Made by a program: the position numbers and the translations under genes. Under the pieces are notes generated by a model that was not told where the DNA came from, did no database searches, and saw only the letters and a program-made list of their open reading frames with translations. From the NCBI GenBank assembly GCA_954871525.1, contig OX940867.1, positions 15,353,343-15,417,342 on the forward strand: 64,000 nucleotides of DNA, read 5' to 3'. This document shows positions 11,234 to 23,725 of the stretch, in pieces (within the stretch, counting starts at the first letter, position 1; the number at the start of each line of letters is the position of its first letter). This DNA is from Parietaria judaica. Its lineage: Eukaryota > Streptophyta > Magnoliopsida > Rosales > Urticaceae.

Positions 11234-12476
11234 TTAGGTGTAGTATTTTCTAAGGTGCATTGCATTCCAGCTCCACAAGACTCTTTTTCCGTCCAGGGTA
11301 GCGAGTTTGTAAACACCAGGATTTACTACTTCGGTGACGATGTAGGGTCCTTCCCAGTTAGCCCCCAATTTACCTGCGTTGGGTTCGGAGGTGTTCTGGA
11401 AAACCCGTCTGAGGAACAATTCCCCGGTGATGAACTTGCGATGCCAAACCTTGGAATTATAGTACCTAGCTATCGAATTCTTATAGTTTACTATCCGAAT
11501 TAGGGCTTGTTCGTGTCGTTCATTTGTGTGGTCAAGCTGGTCTTGCCTCATTTCATCGTTAATTTCCGTGTTGAGGGGGCATTTTCTCTCTTGAGTTTGG
11601 GAGCCTCTATTTCAGCTGGTATGACGGTCACAGTGCCATAAACCATTGAAAAAGGAATTTTTCCCGTTGCCTTACATGGCGTGGTCCTGTATGACCATAG
11701 AACGCCGATGAGTTCATCAGCCCATCGGCCTTTTTTGGTATCGATCCTCTTCTTGATACCATCCACAACGGTCCGGTTAGAGACTTCCGCTTGGCCGTTC
11801 CCTTATGGATATCTAGGGGTGGATGTGTTTAGGGAGATCTTCCAATTAAAGCAGAAATTTTGGAATTTGTTTGACACGAACTGCGGTCCGTTGTCAGCAA
11901 TGATCTCCTTAGGAAATCCAAAGCGACTTATGATGTTTTTCCACATGTAGTGTTCTACATCGGAGTCTTTGATGTTGGCATAGGATTCAGCCTCTACCCA
12001 TTTCGAGAAATATTCCGTTATGACTAGTAGGAACCTATTCCCGGCTAGTGCCAGGGGGATGGTCCTACTATGTCCATGGACCATTTCATGAACGGATAGG
12101 GTACCGAGACCGATGACAACTTCTCCGCCGGACAATGGATGGCCTGTGAATGTCGTTGACATTTGTAACATCGTTTGGCATGAGCCTTTGCATCTGTCAA
12201 CATGGTTGGCCAGAAAAAGCCCTGCTTCTTTGCTTTGTTGGAGAGTGATCTCCCGCCGGAATGATTTCCGCATTCTCCGTTATGGATTTCCTATAATACG
12301 ATATTGGCTTCGGCCTTCCCAAAACATCTTAGGTAAGGGCCATAGTAACTTCGCTTGTACAGTTTCCCATCTATTAGGCAAAATCTAGCGCTCTGTATAT
12401 GGAGCTTCCGGGCCTTTTTTTTTTTATACTGAGGTTTTTCCCCTGTCATGATATAATTCAGGATGGTTTTCTCCAA
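11234..12476 (-). pseudogene. Gypsy-1 integrase, broken
   Basis: Reading leftwards, an N-terminal segment (12476-12291) is followed by the DDE core with [28 protein letters not shown] and STPRYP. A CAA-to-TAA type stop sits just after STPRYP near 11800, then GNGQAEVSNRTVVDGIKKR continues in frame. The C-terminal part (11551-11234) has the GPY/F motif GANWEGPYIV and ends NAMHLRKYYT, a usual end for Tat-type integrases. Frameshifts separate the zinc-binding part from the core. The protein would insert element DNA into the nucleus. Confidence 0.88.
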
Positions 12477-13213
12477 TCCTCCATGTCTGTCTGGATAGTG
12501 TGAACGCGTAGACTTACACTTGGTTTGTCTATCACCTCCACAGGTATTATTCGCTTTATCTCGGGGTCCGAGGTGGATGCCAGTTCGGCCAGAGCATCGG
12601 CCGAAGAGTTCTCACTTCGTGGTATCTGAATTACCTTTACTTTGATGAATTGGGTGATCAGATCCTTGACCACCGCCATGTATTTATCCATGCGATCGTC
12701 CCTCGTGGTATACTCGCCACTGATTTTGGTGGTTACAAGTTTTGAGTCCGAATGGGCTCTAACTTTCCTGGCCCCTACAACCTTTGCCAGTTTTAACCCT
12801 GCTATCAGTACCTCGTATTCTGTCTCGTTCTTTGTAGCATGGAATCTCAATCTGAAAGATTGTTTCATGACTTCTTCAGTTGGGGATATCAGACGTATTC
12901 CTATTCCGGATCCGCTTATATTCGATGCCCCGTCTACTTCGAGACGCCACTCTTCGTTCCCTTTCTCTCCCGTTGGACACTCTGCTAGAAGCTCAATTAG
13001 GAAGTCTGCCAACACTTGAGACTTAGCACAGGTTAGAATTTTGTATTTGATCTCGAACTCACTTAGTTCGACTGCCCATTTGGTTAATCGTCCCGACTGA
13101 TGGCCAAGGGAGACACCGCTAAGTACAATAGCAGTGATTCTCCCGTGATTGGCTTGGACAGTACCGGCGGTGTCGAGAGGTATCTTTTGAGGTCTTGAAA
13201 TTCTCTTTCGCAT
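12458..13213 (-). pseudogene. Gypsy-1 RNase H region (including a second, Tat-type domain)
   Basis: This 251-codon open stretch starts in the tether of the first RNase H (SGRLTKWAVELSEFEI) and runs into a second domain. That domain has the four acidic positions in place: D in WRLEVDGAS, E in NETEYE, D in HSDSKL and D in SSADALAEL. A duplicated RNase H is characteristic of the Tat lineage. The domain would digest the RNA strand during reverse transcription. It is the longest intact piece of this pol, although its upstream partner RT is broken. Confidence 0.85.
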
Positions 13214-13270
13214 TCTTCGGTCTATTCGAATTTTTTGTTGCCCTTCAATATTTTATAGAAGGGCAGACAT

Positions 13271-14262
13271 TTATCTGTTGATCGGGAAATGAACCGGTTG
13301 AGGGTCGCTATTCTCCTGGTTAATCTCTGCGTCTCCCAGACGGTCCTTAGGGAAGGCATGTTCAGGAGAGCTTTGATTTGGTCCGGGTTGGGCTCTATTC
13401 CTTGCTGGGTTACTAAGTAACCGAGGAACTTTCCAGTGGTTACCCCGAATGTGCATTTGATACTTTCTAAGTATCACGAAGCACTCTTCCAAGTGGGACA
13501 CATGGTCTGTGGCCTTGTCTTTCATCAATATAGACTTCCATTGTCTTTCCGAGTTGTTCGGCGCACATTTGGTTGACCAATCGCTGATATGTTACTCAAG
13601 CGTTCTTGATTTCGAAGGGCATTACCTTGTAATAGTAAATCCCTCGATCTGTTACGAACGCAGTTTTTTCTTGATCCTCTGGATGCATCAGTATTTGATT
13701 ATATCCCAAAAATTTATCCATGAAGGACAATAGTTCGTGTCCGCATGTTGCTTCCACTAAGAGGTCGATATGAGGCATAGGGAAGTTGTCTTTTGGACAC
13801 GCCTTGTTCAGGTCGGTAAAGTCAATGCAGACTCCCGCCCTCTCGTTCTTCTTTTTTACCACTACCGTGTTGGCTAACCAATCCGGGTATTTTACTTCCC
13901 GGATGGAGCCAGTTTTCATAAGTTTATCGACTTCTTCGTTTACGGCTTGGGCCCGGTCAGGTCCCAATTCTTCTTCTCTTCTGCTTCACCAGTTTGTGAC
14001 TCGGATCTACATTGAGGCGATGGGCAGTTATGCTCAGGTCAATTCCCGGCATATCTTCATGAGACCACGCGAAGAAATTGTGGTTTCTTGTGAGAAATTT
14101 GATCAACTTCTTCCTGACTTCATTGTCTAAATTGACTCTGATTCCAACTTTGTTGTCTGAGTTTTTTGGGTCGATTTGGACCTCATGCGTCATTTCCAAG
14201 TAGAGGGGCCTTCGATACCGTCGTCCCTTTTCTTGGATTGGAAATTTCTTCTCTACCGACAT
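13271..14262 (-). pseudogene. Gypsy-1 reverse transcriptase, broken
   Basis: The pre-RT linker (ITAHRLNVDPSHK) runs into KRRRIGPDRAQAVNEEVDKL only after a frameshift near 13960. RT motifs follow: REVKYPDWLANTVVVKKKN, RVCIDFTDLNKACPKD-like sequence (here GVCIDFTDLNKACPKD) and SFMDKFLGYNQI. A stop falls after MPFEIKNA near 13596. The catalytic YIDD box reads YIDE and then shifts frame near 13530. The following HVSHLEECFVILRKY resumes in another frame. The enzyme cannot be active. Confidence 0.9.
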
Positions 14263-14281
14263 TAATTTCTATTGGTCGGTT

Positions 14282-15163
14282 TTAGGCATTTTTGCCTACG
14301 GTTGGGGCGTTTTTGACATTCGAAATGAGGTCATGTAGCAAATTCGGGACTTTTTTTTTATTTCCTTTGACCTCTGCGATGAAGCCATCCGTTCTTGGAA
14401 AGCGGATAAGCTGATGGTAAGTGGAAGACACGGCCTTCATTAGATGAATCCAGGGTCTCCCTAGGATCATGTTGTAAGCCGTGGGGCAATCCAGTATCTT
14501 GCCAATTCCACAGGCGACGATTGACAGATGAACTGTCCCTAAGGTGTTGATTGTTTCTTCATTGAAATCGGTCAGTGGGATGTTTCCACTAGTGATCTGT
14601 GTTTCATCTACCCCCATCTTGCACAAATTTGACAAGAATATGACGTCAACCGAACTGCCGTTATCGACCAGGATTTTTTCGGTAATGTAGCTCGAGACTA
14701 AGAGGGAGATGACCAGAGCATCATCGTGAGGCCAGACCAGCGTCGCTGCCTCACTATCTTTGAAGGAGTTTTTATAGTTGGGTTTTTCCCGTGCAAGGAC
14801 CACAAGCCCGACCTTCAGCCTTCTCTGGTAGGCCATGATGGAGTTGATAAAGTTCCCGTAGAATTGTGATCCTCCAACAATAGTGTACATTCTTCCTATG
14901 GCTTCTTTAGCTACTGGTTCCTCAATATCTTCCGACTCCTGGTCGGCTAGATCTTCTAACATGAGGACTTTACCTCGCTTGTTTGGTACAGCGTTGTTAC
15001 CCCGGGCCGGTGGCTTTGGCTCGGGTTTTGCACCAACGCCCCGATTAGCATTTTGGTGTTGGGCTTGCTCAGCATGTTCACCCTCCGACCTAAAGAAGTC
15101 TATCGGCAGGTCTCCGAACTCGCCTCTCAAGTACATGTCGGCGAGACGGGACCGCAGGACCAT
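14282..15163 (-). pseudogene. Gypsy-1 gag C-terminus and aspartic protease region
   Basis: A 293-codon open frame. The protease signature is ILVDNGSSVDVIF (active-site D in DNGSS, a common variant of D-S/T-G in this lineage), with ILDCPTAYNMILGRPW as the second conserved block. Just upstream, outside the ATG-bounded frame, a zinc-knuckle-like WCKIHKKYGHYTENC can be read near 15200. The protease would cut the Gag-Pol polyprotein. The frame is intact, but gag and RT on either side are not. Confidence 0.85.
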
Positions 15164-15169
15164 GCAGTT

Positions 15170-16754
15170 TTCGGTGTAGTGTCCATATTTTTAATGGATT
15201 TTGCACCAAGCGTTAAGGTCTCTGTTATTGGGCGCCAGATCGCCCACACTCATGTACAACTCTTGCTCATCGGTTTCAGCTTCTCCTTCGACTTCTGAGC
15301 TTAGGTAGTACACGTGATTTTGGGGGTGCGCTCTCCCCCCGGGCTGAGATATTCCATGTTGGAAATTCCCATGCTGAGGATTGGATCTTCGGGTAGGAAC
15401 GTGGTTCCTGGGGCCCTTGTAAGGGGACGGCTATACACTTTTTTGCTGGAGCGGATGCATCCCGGATCTTGGTGTATTCGGGGACGACCCGAATTTGCTC
15501 TTTAAAGCCCCATGCTCTTCGTCGTGCTTGATCCAGTTGGAGGCACGATGAATCACATCCTCTATTGAGGTATACCGATTGACCAGAATATCGGTCTTGA
15601 ATCTGGAGTCGTACCACAGTCTACTAGTTAAGGCGGCGATGGCCTTCATCCACTAGTTCGTTGATTTGGACTATTTTCAATTTGAACCTCATCATGAAGT
15701 CTTTGAGAGCCTCATTTGCCCTTTGTTATAGAGCGTACAGATTTGCCACGGTGATCTCAGTTTCCATGAACATGGAAAAGTGCTTGAGAAACACCAGTGT
15801 CAGTTGTTCGAAACTCTCGATTGATTTTGGCTCCAGCTTGGAGAACCATTCCATTGCTCCCCCATTGAGGTTTTCAACAAATTACTGGCAACGCCCAACA
15901 TCCAGTTCATGGGCGTCCAGGTTTGCCCGCCCCATAGCGATTTTGAACACTCTTAGGTGCACGTTTGGGTCGGTGGTACCGTCGTACTTAGGCAAGTTAA
16001 TATGCCCGTCGTGTTTTAGGCGCTTGTTCGTAATTGCCGATGAGAACGGAGTCCTCGTCGATCAGGCGCTTAATTTCAAGGGCGGCAGACACTGTACTGT
16101 TTAATCGGGAATCCACTTGGGAAAGTTTCTCTCCATATGCTTTATAGTGCGTTTGAGGTCGTCCAGCTCGGAGCTATTTTGGAAAGAAAGCTCAGCTCGG
16201 GTGTGCTGAGGATATGGGTCAGCTTGCTTATCCTTCTGTTGGGGAGGAAAGTTGTTCGGCTTATAAGGGGTGGAGTAGTTCAGATCTTTTCCCCGTGAAG
16301 GGCTTGAGATCCAGAGTCCCAGAGGGAGATTGTGAGATTGCTGGTAGGGAGTGTCCTGCCCGTAATCCAGCTGGTTTTTTTTTGGACATGGGAGTCCGGA
16401 ACTGGGGAACGCCGGTGCTCGGCGGTGGTGGCGGTGTGCCAGGAGGCGTGCCTCTCGGAAGGGGCGGTTGATTTGTTCTCCGGGCTCGGGCATCATTAGG
16501 GTCCAGGAAGTCAAAGTGGACCGCATTGACCCTCTCGTGATTCCTTTTCCCAGAAGTCTGCCCGGGCTCATTGACAGAATAAGCTCTTTGCTTGGGCCAG
16601 GCTTGGCCGCTCATGAGGAACTCAATTTGTCTCTTTAGTTCCTCGTTTCCGCCGCCCTTTCTTGGAGCTAGGTTCTCAGAGCCCGCCCCTCGGCATCCTG
16701 ATCAGGAGTTTCCTCCACGGGAGCGTCAACGACGGGATTTTCTTCCGAACTCAT
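15170..16754 (-). pseudogene. Gypsy-1 gag, broken
   Basis: A start at 16754 (MSSEENPVVDAP) lies 42 bp after the PBS. Pro-rich N-terminal sequence follows in shifting frames. The retrotransposon gag core is readable around 16080-15660: YDGTTDPNVHLRVFKIAMG, then EWFSKLEPKSIESFEQL and RFKLKIVQIN. It continues in 15649-15431 with WYDSRFKTDILVNRY. Several stops and frameshifts prevent a product. Gag would form the cytoplasmic particle. The long plus-strand frames over this stretch are shadows. Confidence 0.82.
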
Positions 16755-16795
16755 TGTATGTCAAAGTATGACAGAGTTAGCAAGATCAAAGTTTC

Positions 16796-16812
16796 CCACA
16801 GATGGTGCCAAA
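16796..16812 (-). other. Gypsy-1 primer-binding site
   Basis: On the minus strand the sequence is TTTGGCACCATCTGTGG, immediately inside the right LTR. It follows the TGGC(A/G)CC layout usual for plant gypsy elements, and it sets the element's orientation. Confidence 0.75.
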
Positions 16813-16813
16813 C

Positions 16814-17680
16814 TGTTGACGTGGTTTCGCACACCAACAGTCACGAAAATATGTGAATGGGATTTTGATTTGAATTTGCTAAATGATAGTCGATCTTCAC
16901 CTCCACGTCGTCAGTACTATGACGGTGACAATAACAAAAAAAAACGATAAAAAACATGAGGGTTTTTTAGAGAGGTTCGTCCCAATGCGGTAGTTGACTA
17001 CGTCCTCTGTAAGTTTATTGATTTTGAACAAAAGATAAACCAGAATCACAAGCCAATTCCGAGATGATCGAAAAGAAAGAATAAAAACACTCTGAAAAAT
17101 GTAAATCTCACAGACTGTTTTCTCTCAGGGTAGATGCTTGCGTTCGTGGAATGATGCTGTTCTTTTCTTTTTATAGGCCTTCAAATTCTACCCGTTAGTG
17201 GTCGTAGTGGACGTTGGTAGTGGCTCTGAGTTCGGGGCTTGACTCATTGCCGAGCTGACACGTGTACCATTTCTTGAGAGAAACACGCGATGGTGGACTT
17301 TGACTCAATGTCATGGAAGTTTGAATCTTGGTCGTGGCGATTGTCCTGGTCGGGCTTCAGAGAATTTGAATGGAGTTTTTGACTTGTTCTGCTCGGGTTT
17401 TCTTGCTGATGTGGCCTTCTTGTTCGAGTTTCTTCCCTGGAGCTTCATTCCTGCTCGGGTCCCCTTCTGGCAATATCTGCCCAGGACAAGCTTTGGATTT
17501 TGGACCGATGGGCCTTGGCCTTACTCAAATCTCTTTTTGGCTTTTATTTATGTATTTCAATGGCCCATTTCATGTATGAATATTCAATTATATTCATAAT
17601 ATTGGTCTTAAATTATTTGGACCGTAAATTTAATTAATGACCTTATCGTTCCAATTTCGGGACGAATTTACACATCAACA
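16814..17680 (-). repeat. Gypsy-1 5' LTR (867 bp)
   Basis: Matches 5620-6402 with TGTTGACG...CATCAACA ends and adjoins the PBS. It keeps the roughly 90-bp block missing from the other LTR. The minus-strand TATA-like box is at about 17165-17180. Confidence 0.93.
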
Positions 17681-17685
17681 AAGAT

Positions 17686-18100
17686 AACCACATAAGTGAC
17701 GACAAAATCGAATTGAAAACATACATTGAGAAAGTACCTCATGAATCTGGAGCCACTAATAACCATTTAACTGTTAATTTTTAAGTGAGCCAAAATAAGG
17801 AAACTTGACCATAGATGTAATTTTGTTTTTTCAAAATGTATTCATCATCAGTGAGAAATAATAAAATTCTTAATTTGATTTAATATACTATTACATAAAA
17901 TAAATTATTTAAAATCCAAGTTATAAAACAATAAACTTTTTAAATTTAATTGCTACTCAATTTGAATTAAAAATGCATTATTTTCTTTATAATATCTCAA
18001 AACCATATACATCCACAATCATTGGATTTCTCTTTTCATAAGTTTTTCAATGGTAGTTTTATAAGTCAATCGGAGTTTTAAAAATTAAAATTTATGAAAT
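17686..18100. other. Spacer between Gypsy-1 and Copia-2
   Basis: About 415 bp of AT-rich sequence with no gene or repeat I can support. It ends in the GAAAT target duplication of Copia-2. Confidence 0.6.
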
Positions 18101-18400
18101 TGTTGTAAAATAAAGAGATTGCTAAAGATAATAAGAACAATGTAGAGAGAATGGTAGAGAGAATTTGTATTGCTTATGTCTTGATGCTTTACAATGGCAT
18201 CTATTTATAGGCTCAAGATGTGTACATGAAAGGGCATAGCATTAATATAATACATTGTATCATCCAATCAAACAATATTCTCTAGAATTTTCCATCTCTA
18301 GAATCCTCCAATGTCTCTAGATTTCTCCATCTCTAGAATCCTCCACCATCTCTAGAGTGCTCCATGGATATTGTAGAGGTCATCCAATATATTCATAACA
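18101..18400 (-). repeat. Copia-2 3' LTR (300 bp)
   Basis: TGTTGTAAAA...TTCATAACA. It carries an extra 12-bp duplication (agagagaatggt-like) relative to the other LTR. The minus-strand TATA box CCTATAAATAG is near 18207. CTCTAGA words recur five times. Confidence 0.93.
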
Positions 18401-18410
18401 CTCCCCCTTT

Positions 18411-18600
18411 AGATGACGTGTACAAACATTATGCCTCGTTAAGACTTTTCTGGGAAAAAGCCCAAAAAGAAAAGAGTACATAATTTGTACAATACGCATA
18501 TAAGTTACCTCATTAAAAACCTTGTTAGGAAAATCCATTGGGATAAAACCTAAAGCAAGGGAAAAAGAGTGTAACAAGTATATGAGGGATTAAAGACCTT
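18411..18600 (-). other. Copia-2 3' untranslated tail
   Basis: Between the truncated RNase H and the PPT are two related blocks on the plus strand: 'cctcgttaagac...gaaaaag' and 'cctcattaaaaacc...gaaaaagagtg'. Tails with CCTC(A/G)TTAAAAACC are common downstream of pol in this type of plant copia element. No coding is seen. Confidence 0.5.
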
Positions 18601-21600
18601 AGCCATACACATTCACGACTAGCTTCATGAAGAGCTAATAACTCAGCGTGATTTGAAGAAGTGGCTGTAAGGGTCTGTTTTGTTGAGCGCCAGGATATAG
18701 TGGTGTCACCATATGTAAATACATATCCAGTTTGTGACCGCGCTTTGTGGGGATCAAATAAATATCCGGCATCAGCATATCCAATCAATCTGGACTTCGA
18801 GTCCTTTGAATAAAATAATCTCATATTAGATGTTCCTTGAAGATATCTTAGAATTTGCTTAAGACCAGTCCAATGTCTTCGAGTCGGAGAAGAACTAAAT
18901 CTTGCTAGCAAATTAACAGAAGATACATTAGCGCCCCGATAGCACTAAGATATGGTACTTCAGGACCAAGGAGTTCTTCTTCTTTTTCACGGGGGCGAAA
19001 TGGATCCTTTTTCACATCAAGTGATCGAACAACCATGGGGGAACTCAAAGGATGTGATTTATCCATATTGAATCATTTAAGGATCTTCTCGATATATGAT
19101 GACTAGTGAACAAAAATCCCATTTGAAAAATGCTCAATCTGAAGGCCGAGACAAAATTTTGTTTTTCCCAAGTCTTTCATTTCAAATTCTCTTTTCAAGT
19201 ATTCCATCGTCTCCACAAGTTCATGATGTGTTCCAATAATGTTCAAGTCATCAACATAAACCGCGATGTTGTAAAATCCGGTTTTTGTCTGTTTGATAAA
19301 AACGCATGGAAATATTTTATTGTTGATGTATTCTTCTTTCAAGAGGTATTCACTGAGACGATTATACCACATTCGACTAGATGGTTTGAGCCCATACAAA
19401 GATCTTTCGAGCTTTATAGAGTACATTTCTCGGGGCTTTGAGATGCCTGCTTCAGGAATTTTTAATCCTTAAGGGAATTTCATGTAAATGTCATTATCAA
19501 GTGACCCATATAAATAGGCTGTCACGACATCCATCAAATTCATTTGGAGTCCCTCTGAAATTGACATACTAAGTGAAAAGCTGAATATGATTGCATCCAT
19601 AACCGGTGAATATGTCTCTTCATAATCAATTCCTGCTTTGTATCTTACGATCTCGTTTTTCTCATTTCCTTTGCGCATAAATACCCATTTATATCCTACG
19701 GGTTCGACATCTTCAGGTGTCTGGACAACAGATCCAAAGACTTGGCGTTTATTGAGTGAATTCAATTCGATCTCAATGGCATCTTTCCATTTTGGCCAAT
19801 CATTTCTTCGTCGCCATTCATTGACCGATCTTGCTTCATGATCCTCGTTTTCTTTTGAAATATCTAATGCAATTGCATATGCAAATATATCATCCACAAC
19901 AATTTCTTTTCTATTCCATCTTTCACCTGAAGTGACATAGTTAATCGAGAACTCTTCATTGTCATCCATTTCATGTGTTTCATCATCTTTTGGAGACGTC
20001 TCCTCATTTGTCACTTTTATTTCTTCAGGAATCGTGATGTCATGTGATGTACCAACTTGCCGAACTTGTTCCTTTCTTTTTCTTGGGTTTTTATCTTTGG
20101 ATCCAATAGGTCTACCACGCTTCTGGCGTGCTTTAAACTCATTTGCTAGCATATTACCCATTTCTTCATCAGGAAGAGTAATTCTACAAGGAACATTAGC
20201 AACTGGTATATGTGATTTTATCACAGTCTTAACATCAGTAAATGCATCAGGCAATGTATTTGCAACCTTTTGTAAGTGAATGATCTTCTGAACTTCTAGT
20301 TCACATTGATTCGTACAAGGATCCAAATGAGACAATGTAAATGCATTCCATGAAATTTTTTGTCTTTCCTTTTCATACGTTTGTTTATCTCCCTCTAATG
20401 CAGGGAAAATTGTCTCATCAAATTGACAGTCAGCAAATCGTGCCGTAAACATATAACTTGTCATGGGTTCCAAATATTTAATAATGGATGGAGACTCGAA
20501 CACAATATAAATTCTCAATCTTCTTTGGGGTCTCATTTTGCTACGTTGAGGGAGAGATATAAAGACATAAACTGCACACCCAAAAACTGCCAAATGAGAG
20601 ATATTTGGTTCTTGACCAGTGACAAGCTGCAAATGGGAAAATTTATGATATACAGTTGGCCTTACTCGTATTAACGATGCAACATGCAATATTGCATGTC
20701 CCCAAGCATAATTCGGTAACTTTGTTTTCATAAGTAAGGGCCTAGCAATCAATTTAAGCCTCTTAATAAACGATTCTGCTAACCCATTTTGGGTATGAGC
20801 ATGAGCCACGGGATGTTCAATCGTGATTCCAATTGACATACAATAATCATTAAACGATTGAGATGTAAATTCCCCGGCATTTTCCATACGTATACTCTTT
20901 ATCAAATGGTCTGGAAATTGTGCTCTTAATCGAATTATTTGAGTAAGGAGTCTTGCAAACGCAACATTGCGAGTGGACAATAAAGAAACATGCGACCAGC
21001 GCGTCGATGCATAAACAAGTACCATAAATTTCTGAAATGGCCCGCTTGACGGGGTAATAGGTCCACATATATCTCCATGAATTCGTTCTAAAAATGTTGG
21101 ACATTCAGTCGCAACTTTTATTGGAGATGGTCTTGTTATCAACTTTCCTTGAAAGCAAGCAACACAAGGGAAATCTTTTTACAAAAGGACATTTTTACTC
21201 TTCAGAGTATGTCCATGTATGATTCTTCGCATCATCATGGAACCCGGATGGCCTAAACGATCACGCCATATCATAAAATTTGATGGGTCCATTGGTTTTT
21301 GGTTAATCACCATATTGGATTCAACTGGATTAATAAAAGTATAATATAATCCAGAACTATATGATGGGAGTTTTTCCACAATTTCTTACCTCCCCGAGAC
21401 CATAGACGTGATATACAAATATTCAACGTCATTTTCATTTGTTGTCTAGATGTGATAACCATTTCGGCAGATATCTAAATTGTGTACCATTCGATAACAC
21501 TACATTGGCTGTTTCGGAGCCTTCAATAAGATCCGATGCACCAGATATTGTGTTCACATTAGCCTTAGCTAATACGAGATGCAAAAAATACTTTTTATCT

Positions 21601-21686
21601 CTCAAAATAGTATGTGTTATCGCACAATCCACCAAGCAAAGTGATTCCCCGTTGCCTTTCACATAATTAGAGAGATTTTCGTCCAA
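18525..21686 (-). pseudogene. Copia-2 pol (protease, integrase, RT, RNase H), broken
   Basis: Protease region (21686-21435) shows CLVDCAITHTILRD. GAG-pre-integrase (21379-21179) shows MIWRDRLGHPG. The 557-codon frame 21142-19469 holds integrase GDICGP, GLAESFIKR and the RT start GYKWVFMRKGN. The second integrase acid, usually D in RxDNAGEF, is E here (RMENAGEF). RT continues after a stop as MYSIKLERSLYGLK and YVDDLNIIGTHHE (19426-19103), with further stops. RNase H (18911-18525) has GYADAGYLFDP and SWRSTKQTLTATSS but loses its usual C-terminal end after ECVWLRSLI. The copy is non-functional. Confidence 0.9.
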
Positions 21687-21884
21687 AGTTCTTCATAAGA
21701 AAAATAAATATCATTAGAAACAAGACACTCTAAGTATTTCATTGATAAATGATTGCAAAACATACTAAAATATATATAAAGACTCAAACACACTTAAACA
21801 AACACAAACACTTAAACAAACTCAAATACTTAAACAAACTCAAACGCTTAAACATTTCCAGGCAAAATAAAAAACACCATCTTC

Positions 21885-22919
21885 TCAAGCCATATTTCCA
21901 TCACTGATTAATTTGTCAAACTCCCCATTGGTATCTTCAAAGAAATCTCCAACATCGAAATGGGTAAGATCCATAGGATCATTTTGTTCAGTGAAGTTTG
22001 TCTCAACACCTTTTCCTTTAAGTGAGGCTTGATGAAGCTCAACAAGGTGTTTCGGAGTACGGAAATTACGACCCCAATGGCCTTTTCCTCCACATCTGTG
22101 ACAAGTACTATCCGTCTTCTTGAATGAGGTATTTTCTTTTGGCTTCGCATCATTATTTTTCCACTTCAGGTGGTTGTGCGACTTGTTCTTGAAATTGGAC
22201 CGATGTTGATTATGATGACCGCAACCACGTCCATAACCATGTCTGCGACCACGTCCGCGACCACGACCATGTCCACGAAAATGTTGCTGATTAGGCTCAA
22301 ACTCATATGCAGCTACAACATTCGCTTCAGGGAATGGAGCTGACCCAGTAGGGCGAGAGTTGTGATTTTTCATTAAGAGCTCATTGTTTTGTTTAGCAAC
22401 AAGTAGACATGAAATTAGCTCAGAATATTTTATAAACCATCGTTCACGATATTGCTGCTGCAAGACCATATTCGAGGGATGAAATGTGGAAAATGTCTTT
22501 TCCAACATATATTTATCGGTGATATTTTCTCCGCACAATTTCAATTAAGAAGTAATTTTAGACTTTGTGGAATTATACTCGCATACACTTTTAAAATCTT
22601 CCAAACGCAAGTGTAGCCAATCAAAGCGAGCTTTAGGAAGTATCACCGTTTTTTGGTGATCGTATCTCTCTTTTAAATCCTTCCACAGGATTGCGGGATC
22701 CTTAACCGTCAAATATTCAGTTTTCAATCCCTCGTGGAGATGATGATGGAGGAATATCATGGCCTTTGCTTTGTTTTGTTCAGATGATCTATTGCCTTCT
22801 TTTATGGTATCTCCAATATCCATGGCATTGAGGTAGATTTCGGCATCAAGAATCCAAGCCAAATAATTTTTGCCGGAAATGTCTAAGGCATTGAACTCGA
22901 GCTTCATAAAGTTCGACAT
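21885..22919 (-). pseudogene. Copia-2 gag, one internal stop
   Basis: Starts MSNFMKLEFNALDISGKNYL, a common plant copia gag N-terminus. TAA at 22545-22547 splits an otherwise continuous frame (KITS-stop-LKLCGEN). A Gly/Arg/His-rich stretch near 22230-22300 precedes a zinc knuckle CHRCGGKGHWGRNF. The last Cys of the C-x2-C-x4-H-x4-C knuckle has become Phe. Gag would package element RNA. With the stop and the damaged knuckle it is dead. Confidence 0.88.
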
Positions 22920-23382
22920 TGTGAAAATATAAAAATAAACATAGCATGAATTAATTTCATATTATAATAAAATGTTATTCTATAATGAGTTTCAGAAGCT
23001 ATTCTATTAAAATTCTTAAGGTAAAATAGATATTACCGTCGTTGTATTAAATGAGAGACATGTATATAATACTTATTATATTTTGTAATTTATATTTCAT
23101 CATTAAAAAATATTATTATTCTTAATAACTGATATACATGACAAATACTTAAACATATTAATATCAAATCAAGTCTGCTTGAAAATTATCAAAGAGAAAT
23201 TCCTTTTCATTTTTTTTCATATTAATCTTTGTAGAATTTTAAATATATATAACCATGTTCACATAAAACAAATATCTATATTATTTATACGAGCCCACGA
23301 GGTTAACAAACAGAATATGAACATGGAAATGAATATATTTCGTACTTCGTATAAGACAACGACAACCTTTTCACATGCTAGG

Positions 23383-23725
23383 TGTAAAGACATATTTTTG
23401 CGTTGCACATATAATAAGACGTTATAATCGTGAACGATAGGAATAAAGAGAGTGCGGAAAAGTAAAGGAACACCAATATTTTTTGGTAACGCAGTTCGGA
23501 TTTCCTGTCACTACTTCTCTGGGGCACTCACCCAGATTAATCAACCAAGAGATTACAGATGAAGATAATAATCAGTAATACAAACAAGATTCAAAGCGTA
23601 AACATGAAACTCCCCCTTGTTGTCACGACAACAACTTTGACATTCGAAGTAAACTCTTGATGAACTTGCAAGATCCCCGTGTAGCAATCAGTTACGAACG
23701 TCCCGTCCTTCTCCACTTCACCCGT
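23383..23725 (-). repeat. Copia-3 3' LTR, truncated
   Basis: Begins TGTAAAGACA and aligns with 31489-31829 of the full LTR, then similarity stops at about 23725, where the env-like ORF begins. About 350 bp of LTR are missing. Confidence 0.85.

Larger units (their letters stand above)
5620..17680 (-). mobile_element. Gypsy-1: full-length Tat-lineage Ty3/gypsy element with antisense ORF
   Basis: The LTRs at 5620-6402 and 16814-17680 are flanked by a perfect 5-bp TSD, AAGAT (5615-5619 and 17681-17685). A PBS next to the right LTR and a PPT next to the left one put the element on the minus strand. In element order it holds gag, protease, RT, RNase H, integrase, a hairpin array, then an ORF on the opposite strand. 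A second RNase H of the WRLEVDGAS type and an antisense ORF before the 3' LTR are known hallmarks of the Tat lineage. All coding regions are broken. The LTRs differ by roughly 5-6 % where I aligned them, so this is an old insertion. Confidence 0.93.

Noticed and set aside
15661..16104. 147-codon plus-strand frame in Gypsy-1
   Set aside because: It lies antisense to the gag core; minus-strand gag motifs explain the sequence.
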